Virus record (IMG/VR): IMGVR_UViG_3300025860_001451
Location: 1-64,000 of that record
DNA: 64,000 bases
Reading direction: 5' to 3' (one strand)
Source of the DNA: a virus
Within the stretch, counting starts at the first letter, position 1, and every line of letters begins with the position of its first letter. Both the position numbers and the translations under genes were made by a program. A model generated the notes under the pieces. It was not told the DNA's origin. It was given only the letters and a program-made list of their open reading frames with translations, and made no database searches. Shown in pieces: positions 10,892-17,612 of this stretch.

Positions 10892-11058
10892 TTGTTGTTT
10901 TGAGGGTCTATCAAATCATTAAGTAATAAAAAGAAATTTTTTCTTAGACTTTTTGGGGTTTTTACGTATTGTTTTTTAGCTCTTCTGTAAACGCGGCGAG
11001 TAGTCGCGTCTTGAGGGTTTATTATTCTTCTTATTTTTTTTGCTATTCTGTTGTTCAT
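10888..11058 (-). CDS. Small basic protein, 56 residues
   Basis: This short reading frame starts at an ATG overlapping the stop of the upstream GNAT-like gene by four bases (ATGA), the same coupling used across the operon. It runs without a stop to a TAA that overlaps the end of the convergent giant tail gene. The protein is rich in Lys and Arg (NNRIAKKIRRI near the N-terminus, RRVYRRAKKQ in the middle), which suggests nucleic acid binding. I do not recognise the family. It fills a gap that would otherwise look empty. Confidence 0.7.
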   Translation of the reverse strand: MNNRIAKKIRRIINPQDATTRRVYRRAKKQYVKTPKSLRKNFFLLLNDLIDPQNNN

Positions 11059-11507
11059 AGTTTCGATATAAATAAAGTAGAGTCTTTTAAGAAACCAAGT
11101 TTTTTATAAAACTTTTCGTTTCTTTTGCAACAAGGGTTTTTTTCTACAGTGGTTAAAGTTATGTAATTGAATTTGTTTTTCCTTGCAAAAGAAATAGCTT
11201 CTTTTAAAAGCTTGTAACCAAATTTTGGATTCTTAGATAGCCATAAATATTCAGAAAATATATTCTCACCAAACTTTATGTTTTCATTTACAAAGCAAAT
11301 AATAGCATCATATTTATCTTCTGTTTTATTAGCCCAAACAAAAAAAGACCAGGTAAGTATTTTCCTATTAGCAAAACGCTTTTTGATTGATTCTTTATCG
11401 TGTTTTACTAGTTGATGAGCATTTTTTTCATCATCTTCTTTAAATAAGATGTGAATATCATCCAATAGCTTGCAGAACTCTTCTGGGTCTTTTATTCTTT
11501 TTATCAT
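11055..11507 (-). CDS. GNAT-like acetyltransferase
   Basis: This 150-residue protein has a GNAT-like layout. A beta strand (YDAIICFV) is followed by a LLKEAISFARKNKFNYITL helix-strand pair, then by the typical C-terminal NEKFYKKLGF segment, which in GNAT proteins follows the acetyl-CoA site. The substrate is unknown. It overlaps its neighbours on both sides by four bases (ATGA), so it sits inside the operon that starts near 17252. A clear Q/R-x-x-G-x-G/A pyrophosphate loop is not obvious, so assignment rests on overall pattern. Confidence 0.6.
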   Translation of the reverse strand: MIKRIKDPEEFCKLLDDIHILFKEDDEKNAHQLVKHDKESIKKRFANRKILTWSFFVWANKTEDKYDAIICFVNENIKFGENIFSEYLWLSKNPKFGYKLLKEAISFARKNKFNYITLTTVEKNPCCKRNEKFYKKLGFLKDSTLFISKL

Positions 11508-12322
11508 TTAGATATAATACCAATAAGCTTTCTTGCTTCTTTTGCTGGAATATCTTCGAAAGAAGCCCAATCTTTTACGTCTTCGTTAACATACTTCTTG
11601 TCTGTCCATAAAGCTCTTAGAAGCTCTTTAAACTCGTCGAAGCTGTTTACGTCGTGCTTTGCCGCCAAAGTCTTCTCAAGTAGCCCAGAAGGCGTTATAG
11701 GCTTAGAGGAGGCGGTTTGTGTACTGTTGCCAGTTGGTGTTGGATCTGACTTGTCAATCTCATCAGCACCAACGATGTGGATATTGAGGAAGTTGCGGAC
11801 GCAACGAACTAAAGCCCTGTTGCAAGCAATCGTCTCAAGAAACTTATCGCAGAACGCATTGGTGTTTTCTATTGTGGCGTTAGCGCAATCTTGATAGACA
11901 ATATGAGACATCTCGTTTTCATAATTGCCAATAAAGGAAATATTACAATTAGCCGTAACATAACCGTCACTGACATTTTCTACTTCGAAGCTAAGATGCT
12001 TGTAACCCCTTAAGCGAAGCAAGTCTTTAATGCCTCCAAGCATAACAAGCAACTGATTGTCTTTAAGCCCTTCAATAGAACGGGGAACTTCTTTGTTGCG
12101 CATTTCAAACCAGCCTTTGTTGGGATAAAGGAACTCTGATTTAATCATAGCCCTCCAATCAACAGATCCGTCTTCGTTGAAATGGTATTCGGTATTCTCT
12201 AATAGTCCATGCTCGTTTCTTTTGTAAACGTCTGGACCATAAAATGGTTTTGTTTCTACTGGCTTTTTTGCAACAGTTTTCTTGGCGGCTTTTTTGGCGG
12301 TTGTTTTTTTAGCTTTGCTCAT
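11504..12322 (-). CDS. Possible single-strand annealing protein with H1-like tail
   Basis: I chose the ATG at 12322 because it gives the basic N-terminus MSKAKKTTAKKAAKK; a longer frame reaches 12361 inside the upstream gene. The first ~25 residues are a lysine/alanine tail like histone H1. A central region (about residues 90-200) follows the pattern of a conserved phage family, ending in ETIACNRALVRCVRNFLNI and then GADEI. The RALxRCVRNF helix resembles the conserved helix of Rad52- or Erf-type annealing proteins. A Thr/Ser/Pro linker leads to a small acidic C-terminal domain. A role in recombination is inference; the protein may simply be a conserved virus protein. Confidence 0.5.
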   Translation of the reverse strand: MSKAKKTTAKKAAKKTVAKKPVETKPFYGPDVYKRNEHGLLENTEYHFNEDGSVDWRAMIKSEFLYPNKGWFEMRNKEVPRSIEGLKDNQLLVMLGGIKDLLRLRGYKHLSFEVENVSDGYVTANCNISFIGNYENEMSHIVYQDCANATIENTNAFCDKFLETIACNRALVRCVRNFLNIHIVGADEIDKSDPTPTGNSTQTASSKPITPSGLLEKTLAAKHDVNSFDEFKELLRALWTDKKYVNEDVKDWASFEDIPAKEARKLIGIISK

Positions 12323-13469
12323 AAATATAAAAGTAATCTGACTCTTCCCAGTAATCAGCATTATCCACTATATAATCCGAGTTGTCAATATTATTTTTCC
12401 AGTGGTATGTAGATTTGTAAGATTTACTGCCGTCAATAACCGTTTTAAAAGAAATAAATTTATCTTTTTTGCTTACATTTTTTGGTTTTTCTTTTTGAGG
12501 GTTGTAAATATCTACCTTCTCTTCGAAATATCTAAATCTCAAATTATCTAATATTTTCTCATCTTTGACCAAAAATAAAAACTTTATTCCTAGTGTCTTT
12601 AACATCAATAAGTATTCTTCTGGTATAATTTTTTGTTCGTTTTCTACTATAAGGGTTATGTTTTCTATATTATTAGAATAAGCTGTTATTATTTCTGCGT
12701 TAATTATAGAGTCTTTTAAGATTATATTACATTTATGATTTTTTAAATATTCTTGAAAAACTTTTTCTGGGAAATTTCCTAAATCGAGCCTTAAGTTTAT
12801 TACATTTTCTTTAAATTCGTGCATATTAAAATATTCTGTAGGCACAACATCAACACAGAATTCTTTATTTTTATTTGCTGCTTTTGTTTTGAAATTAACC
12901 TTTTCTTGTAGGGTCAATTTTTTACCTAATAGCTTTAAAATTGAGTTGGCTATTTCTTCAGCTGGTATTTTGTTTATGGCATCTTCTGGATCATAAACAT
13001 TCATGCATGGTTTGCAGTCCCAGTCTGGCTCAATATCTATCTTGTTATTTTTATTTGACCAGTAAGGAGTTGTTATTGAAGAATATATGTTGCCATAAAT
13101 ACAAATTGTTTTGATACCTTGACTGCTTGCATACTGAGACTCTGCGTTATCAACAGAAATAAACAGTAAAGACTTTGAAACTATGTAAGCATTTTTTCTA
13201 AAACTTAATCCTGAATAATAGTAATCCGCCCTATTTGTTATATTGTCTCCGTCTCCTATTATTACAACTTTTATGTCAAGAGAATTTAAAACGTTTTTTA
13301 TTAAATCTAAAACAAGAGCGTAATACCTGTATTTTTTTGCCTCTATTCCTTGTTCGTTATATATAACAATATATTTTTCTGGTATTACTGGAAAAAAATG
13401 TTTGTTTACAACAACCTTAGTTGGTTTAACTTCTAGGTTTTTTGAGTATTCTTTTAATAAGTGTGACAT
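12309..13469 (-). CDS. GT9-like glycosyltransferase, C-terminal half
   Basis: The first ~190 residues match the second Rossmann domain of GT9 (heptosyltransferase family): a strand with KYIVIYNEQG, then VVIIGDGDN, then FISVDNAESQYASSQG, which corresponds to the acceptor-site segment with conserved D and the later IYGN strand. The N-terminal Rossmann domain is missing and appears instead at the end of the preceding gene. The start lies two bases after that gene's stop, so translation is probably coupled. The last ~190 residues match nothing I recognise. It likely transfers a sugar together with the upstream protein; donor and acceptor are unknown. Confidence 0.65.
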   Translation of the reverse strand: MSHLLKEYSKNLEVKPTKVVVNKHFFPVIPEKYIVIYNEQGIEAKKYRYYALVLDLIKNVLNSLDIKVVIIGDGDNITNRADYYYSGLSFRKNAYIVSKSLLFISVDNAESQYASSQGIKTICIYGNIYSSITTPYWSNKNNKIDIEPDWDCKPCMNVYDPEDAINKIPAEEIANSILKLLGKKLTLQEKVNFKTKAANKNKEFCVDVVPTEYFNMHEFKENVINLRLDLGNFPEKVFQEYLKNHKCNIILKDSIINAEIITAYSNNIENITLIVENEQKIIPEEYLLMLKTLGIKFLFLVKDEKILDNLRFRYFEEKVDIYNPQKEKPKNVSKKDKFISFKTVIDGSKSYKSTYHWKNNIDNSDYIVDNADYWEESDYFYIYEQS

Positions 13470-13471
13470 AT

Positions 13472-15328
13472 TTATTTTCCGTTGTGAATGTAACAGGGGG
13501 TAATTTGAGTGGTTGCGGTTGGATAATAAGCCGCTTCAAAAAAGCCTTTATTTTCTCCAAAACCCTCCATAGAAATTGGGTTATCAATAACCTGAGAATA
13601 CTGAAGACACTTATAAACGTTTGGGTTGTCTTCTATATATTCAAAAAGTTCTAATTTTGTAAATACATATATATTATAGCCTTTGTGTTTTCTTTTTAGG
13701 TTTTTCATTAATGAGTTTATTAAAATCAAATCTGTACCAGATTCTGGAACAACAACAGCGATTCTTTGACCTTCATCATCTTTTGACAATAAATCCTCAA
13801 AGACAACGGGCTTGTTTAAATTCTCTTTTTTTGCTATTTCTATAAAGTGATGATATAATCTGTTTTTATCTAAAGACCCAGAATCAAGATCTGATAGCCA
13901 CTTTTTATATCCATCGGTATTTTCATCTACATCATCATTGAGTATATTTTTATATAAGTCTATAATAAATTCTCCGTTTTCTAAATGTTCTTTCATCTCA
14001 TAAAGTTCATTGTATACAACGTTTTCTATATCAACGTCATCTTCTAAGAATGGCATGTCGTCAATAATTTTCTCTAATTGGCTGCCTATTACTTCTATGC
14101 TAAAATTATTTACAACCCAATTTCTTGATTTAATTCCAAGAAGTGATCTTTCTTCTTCGGACATATCATAAACGTGTTGCAGTTGTTTATGGATGCTTTT
14201 TGCGTCTGTAGACGCCTTGATAAATTGTGTTCCTGGCTCTCTGTATTCGTGCCAGTCTAACGGGATACCTCCGCTTTCATCTGAACAACTATCTTCACCA
14301 CAGGAGTAGTCTGTAACTAAGGTTATTAATTCTACAAGTTTTGCTTCTTGAACTGGTATTTCTTGTCCGCCACTTGTAAATGGGTGGCAATAAACATCCA
14401 TTAAATTGTATATCTCGTTGAGCTGTTTTTCTGAGACTCCAGCTTTAACATTAGCCGTGTTAGATGTTTTCTTTTTGCAGCTGGGACACTCCAACTCTTG
14501 TCCAGAAAAGCTTTTTATTTCATAATTATTGCAAGAGCTGCAAAAATATGTTGTTAAAACATTATGCTTGTTAATTTCTTTTTCGTTTATAAGTCTAAGT
14601 ATATCCCAACCTTCACCCCAATGAGTGTGCAATAAAAGTTTTGAGTTCGGATTGTCTTTGTTAAAAGTTTTAAAACCATCTAAAATATTAGGAACAGATT
14701 TTCTCAACTGATTCCTAAATACAAAACCAACTATGAAATCTTTTTTATTTATGCTGTTTTTTTCTCTTAGTTCGGATTTTTTATTATCACTTAGTTTATA
14801 GAAATTATTTGTGTCAAGTGAGCCCCTTAACGTTTTTACGTTATCATAACCTATTTTCTTAAACGCTTTTTCTGCGAAGCTTGACCAAACATAGTAATTT
14901 TTTATTTTAGGGGCATATTGAATTGCTTGAGGCAAAATCGGCAAACTGTCCAGCGTAGTCCAAATCATGCTGTTTACTTTATTCCACCAAGGCTTATGAT
15001 GGAAGTTCGTAAAGGCCCATATATCTTCAACACCTATATAGACATCTGGTCTTTCAATTTTAACTATTTCATCTATCTCAAAAAAACCATATCCAGCCAT
15101 TTGCTTTTGTTCTGCTGGCAGACTGGCGTGGTTCTTAGGTATTGTCCCGTAGCATTTCCAAGGCAAAAAATCAAGCTCTGGGTCGTCTTTCATCTTCATG
15201 TTTGCCGCCTCAATTACATTATATTTACCAGTATTATAAAGATATTTTAATATATTTTTTTGGTTTTTGCCAAAACCAGTAAATGCCTTACACGAATTGG
15301 AGTGAAGTAATATGGTTTTTTTCTTCAT
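13472..15328 (-). CDS. GT4-like glycosyltransferase with fused GT9 N-terminal half
   Basis: In this 618-residue protein, residues 1 to about 430 have a GT-B, GT4-type layout: an N-terminal FTGFGKNQ segment, a central strand with FIVGFVFRNQLRK (the usual start of the second domain), and GGQEIPVQEAKLVE matching the conserved nucleotide-sugar EGxGLxxxEA motif. A four-cysteine zinc ribbon (CSSC and CPSC) is inserted near residues 265-295. After a helical linker, residues from about 515 look like the N-terminal half of a GT9 enzyme (IAVVVPESGTDLILINSLMK, then a DNPNVY segment). The start overlaps the previous stop by one base (TAATG). Confidence 0.75.
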   Translation of the reverse strand: MKKKTILLHSNSCKAFTGFGKNQKNILKYLYNTGKYNVIEAANMKMKDDPELDFLPWKCYGTIPKNHASLPAEQKQMAGYGFFEIDEIVKIERPDVYIGVEDIWAFTNFHHKPWWNKVNSMIWTTLDSLPILPQAIQYAPKIKNYYVWSSFAEKAFKKIGYDNVKTLRGSLDTNNFYKLSDNKKSELREKNSINKKDFIVGFVFRNQLRKSVPNILDGFKTFNKDNPNSKLLLHTHWGEGWDILRLINEKEINKHNVLTTYFCSSCNNYEIKSFSGQELECPSCKKKTSNTANVKAGVSEKQLNEIYNLMDVYCHPFTSGGQEIPVQEAKLVELITLVTDYSCGEDSCSDESGGIPLDWHEYREPGTQFIKASTDAKSIHKQLQHVYDMSEEERSLLGIKSRNWVVNNFSIEVIGSQLEKIIDDMPFLEDDVDIENVVYNELYEMKEHLENGEFIIDLYKNILNDDVDENTDGYKKWLSDLDSGSLDKNRLYHHFIEIAKKENLNKPVVFEDLLSKDDEGQRIAVVVPESGTDLILINSLMKNLKRKHKGYNIYVFTKLELFEYIEDNPNVYKCLQYSQVIDNPISMEGFGENKGFFEAAYYPTATTQITPCYIHNGK

Positions 15329-15801
15329 TAAGTAGATTTTTTTTGGTTTTCTTCATCCCTGTAAATGAAGATTTTATTTAATACATATTTAAAGTATTGT
15401 ATTAAAAGATAAGCTTCTGACATTTCCATGCCCATTCCAAATTTATTAGCCGAGTTTCTTGTGACGGTAAAAGAGAATGCTTTAGAGCCATCGTTTTTTG
15501 TATATGGGTTGAATGATATAGCTGTTTTATTATCGTCGAAGCTATGAAAAGCCCCAAACTTTTCGTAGTTTTCTACAGCGTAAATAAAACCACCTAACTC
15601 GCTCTCGTTAAACTTTATGGATATTGATTTTTCTGGGTCTTTAGCGTTTTCAGCAAAAGAGCCGCTTCTTTTATCTGAATTCCAAGAGTGTTGTTTTACA
15701 GCGGACATATAAAGGCAAGGCTCTTCGCTTTTGCCTTGTATACCAATTCTGAAGCCAAATGCGCTTCCCGTATTTTTAGAGTTCGGTTTATAAAACTGCA
15801 T
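15328..15801 (-). CDS. Putative ssDNA-binding protein (Whirly/PC4-like)
   Basis: This 157-residue protein has a beta-rich core, including LGGFIYAVENYEKFGAFHSF followed by strands TAISFNPY and FSFTVTRN and a C-terminal helix (SEAYLLIQYFKYVLNKI). The order and spacing resemble the repeat unit of Whirly and PC4-type ssDNA-binding folds, where SPxE-hG precedes a FHDP-like turn. Neighbouring recombination genes fit such a role. Assignment is by pattern only. An OB-fold SSB is encoded separately at 38388-38777, so this would be a second ssDNA or RNA binder. Confidence 0.45.
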   Translation of the reverse strand: MQFYKPNSKNTGSAFGFRIGIQGKSEEPCLYMSAVKQHSWNSDKRSGSFAENAKDPEKSISIKFNESELGGFIYAVENYEKFGAFHSFDDNKTAISFNPYTKNDGSKAFSFTVTRNSANKFGMGMEMSEAYLLIQYFKYVLNKIFIYRDEENQKKST

Positions 15802-15806
15802 AATTT

Positions 15807-17252
15807 TTATTTTTTGTTTTTGTTTTTTGTTTTTACTGGAAGGTCATTTATATTTATAACATTAACAGAATATTCTGAATCTTTGCTAACTGAAGACAAA
15901 GACCTAACTCCGACGCCATAATGACCTATTAAGTCAATATTGTCAAACTCAGTGGATAAATCTCTTGTGTTTGGTTTTTCAATAACAAGCCCATTTGGTT
16001 TTTTAATATAAGGCGAGTAACCAGTGGCCGAAAAAACCCTTTCCCAAGAAAGGTTTATTTTTAAATTTTTGTTTTTGTCAAAGCTTTTAGATACGTTTAA
16101 CTTAGGTTTATCTAGCGGTTGAGTTCTATTTTCAACGTTCATTAATTGCTCTTCGCTTTCTTCTTTGTTGGCGACGGGAGGGGGTATCGTAACGTCACAT
16201 TGAGCATCGGCGATTGGTTTTACAATTAAAGTTTGAATTATTTTTTTTGTTTTAGGTAATTTTGATAAGTGGTGGTAATTTGATGTCGCTAAACCGCCCA
16301 AGCTTATAAATTTTTCACCTCTTTGGTTTTGAAAAAACTTTTGTTCTATGAAAGCTTCATAAAGCAGGTCAAGATAAAATATTGGGACAGCTAATTTCAT
16401 TACCCTATTGAATGCCTTTAGAGTATCACTCTCTTCTAATTTTGTAAATTCAGAGTATTTTTTAATTATATCAGTCATTTGATTTTCATTAAATCCAACA
16501 TTCAAACATAAATTACAAATACTAAATAAACTTGTGCCAGAGAATATGTCGCAACAATTTATAAATTTAAAAAGGCCGTTTCTTGTTATTACGTTTTGTT
16601 TTTTTAAATTTACATGGCAAGCCTGTCCAATATCAAACATCTTTTTGTCATAGTTTTTTAATATTTGAGTTTTAATTTCTTTAAGGCAGTCCAAAATTTC
16701 GTCTTTGTTTTTAAAATCTTTTAAAAGTTCAGAATCATCTATAATTTTCTCACTTAATAGTTTTTCTATGTAGAAATCAAAACTATACCTGCATTCTAAC
16801 TCAGAAAAACAGTCTACCAAAGAAAGCAAGGAGTCAAAGTTTTCGAATAAATATCCAGCACCAACTTCGTTTATATCTTGTGCGTATTCATAAGACGTCA
16901 CAATATATATAATATCAGAACCACCTATTCTTTTTAAGCCTTGATGAATGTGTCTATTTGTAAAAATAGATTTATTTTTATGTAAAAACCTACCTTCAAT
17001 TTTTAACGGTAAAGATTCTTTATCAAGAGATATTTTTACATTAAAAGATAACCCCGTTTCTTTTTGAGTTACTTTATAACTATCAAAGTTTTCGTTTTCT
17101 TCGAGAACTTCTATTTCACTTATTTCTTTTTCATTTTTAAATTCAGAAAATATATCCCTTATGACCCCAAACAAGAATTTATCTTCTCCTTCTGTTAAGG
17201 TTTTCTTAGCAGTGATAAAGGCTTTATCTTTAAAAACCTGGCTGGAATTCAT
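15807..17252 (-). CDS. APH-like pseudokinase with C-terminal FN3 domain
   Basis: This 481-residue protein has two parts. Residues ~50-335 follow the aminoglycoside/choline kinase fold: the HxDLxxxN catalytic loop reads HVNLKKQNV, with Asn in place of the catalytic Asp, and the metal-binding D-[FW]-E segment reads NCCD. The usual downstream DLA segment corresponds to SLFSICNL. A Pro-rich linker (about 340-385) leads to an FN3-like domain (LKINLSWERV, then YGVGVRSL). The missing Asp suggests it does not phosphorylate substrates in the usual way. It begins the operon of glycosyltransferase genes. The last residues are basic (TKNKNKK). Confidence 0.55.
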   Translation of the reverse strand: MNSSQVFKDKAFITAKKTLTEGEDKFLFGVIRDIFSEFKNEKEISEIEVLEENENFDSYKVTQKETGLSFNVKISLDKESLPLKIEGRFLHKNKSIFTNRHIHQGLKRIGGSDIIYIVTSYEYAQDINEVGAGYLFENFDSLLSLVDCFSELECRYSFDFYIEKLLSEKIIDDSELLKDFKNKDEILDCLKEIKTQILKNYDKKMFDIGQACHVNLKKQNVITRNGLFKFINCCDIFSGTSLFSICNLCLNVGFNENQMTDIIKKYSEFTKLEESDTLKAFNRVMKLAVPIFYLDLLYEAFIEQKFFQNQRGEKFISLGGLATSNYHHLSKLPKTKKIIQTLIVKPIADAQCDVTIPPPVANKEESEEQLMNVENRTQPLDKPKLNVSKSFDKNKNLKINLSWERVFSATGYSPYIKKPNGLVIEKPNTRDLSTEFDNIDLIGHYGVGVRSLSSVSKDSEYSVNVININDLPVKTKNKNKK

Positions 17253-17256
17253 ATAA

Positions 17257-17287
17257 ACTATACTATGAAAAATATAGTGTTTTTCAA
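17257..17287 (-). promoter_or_regulatory. Possible promoter for the 17252 operon
   Basis: On the minus strand TTGAAA (17282-17287) and TATAGT (17257-17262) are separated by 19 bases, and the -10 element ends four bases before the ATG at 17252. The spacer is longer than ideal, so this is weaker than the other promoters. A terminator for the upstream gene lies directly before it, so some promoter is needed here. Confidence 0.4.
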
Positions 17288-17290
17288 GAA

Positions 17291-17327
17291 AAAAAGCGGT
17301 ACGTCAATTAAGAACGTACCGCTTTTT
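17291..17327. terminator. Rho-independent terminator, 14-bp perfect stem
   Basis: AAAAAGCGGTACGT (17291-17304) pairs perfectly with ACGTACCGCTTTTT (17314-17327) around a nine-base loop. On the minus strand the stem is followed by a run of seven T, so it ends transcription of the small gene at 17348-17575. The symmetric A/T flanks could also let it act on the plus strand. Confidence 0.9.
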
Positions 17328-17347
17328 ATTGTTTGGTTGATATTAAA

Positions 17348-17575
17348 TTAAGCTACAGATCCGATTTTAACTCCTTTTGTCCTTAGCCCAGAAATACTTG
17401 ACTTAGCGAGCTTTTTGTTTTCTTTGTTGTTTCTGTCGTAGACGACAACGTAAGAAGGGCTTTCGGATACAAACTGAGCGTTAATGGAACTCCCGTGTTT
17501 TGTATATAGTCCGAAGAAACGGCCTTTTGTTGAACGGATGGCTTTCATTATTTTATTTTGATTACGTGTACTCAT
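17348..17575 (-). CDS. Small conserved-looking protein, 75 residues
   Basis: I chose the ATG at 17575 because it lies eight bases after a strong -10 element; an upstream in-frame start at 17593 lies upstream of that -10 element. The protein is basic, with MSTRNQNKIMKAIRSTKGR at the N-terminus and strand-rich patterns (FFGLYTKHG, SYVVVYDRNN) that suggest a small beta barrel such as an SH3-like fold. It is alone between a promoter and a strong terminator, so it is a single-gene transcript, probably made in large amount. Its function is unknown. Confidence 0.75.
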   Translation of the reverse strand: MSTRNQNKIMKAIRSTKGRFFGLYTKHGSSINAQFVSESPSYVVVYDRNNKENKKLAKSSISGLRTKGVKIGSVA

Positions 17576-17583
17576 AAGACTTG

Positions 17584-17612
17584 ATATTAGCATACATTTA
17601 CTTTGTTGTCAA
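17584..17612 (-). promoter_or_regulatory. Sigma70-like promoter, leaderless type
   Basis: TTGACA (17607-17612), 17-base spacer, TAATAT (17584-17589) on the minus strand, with only eight bases between the -10 element and the ATG at 17575. It lies inside and just past the 3' end of the ClpA-like gene. Transcription would begin at or within two bases of the start codon. Confidence 0.75.

Noticed and set aside
13467-13480. Programmed frameshift joining the GT4-GT9 halves
   Set aside because: A -1 shift at GGAAAAT would link the frames, but no standard slippery heptamer or strong downstream stem is seen. Stop-start coupling is simpler.
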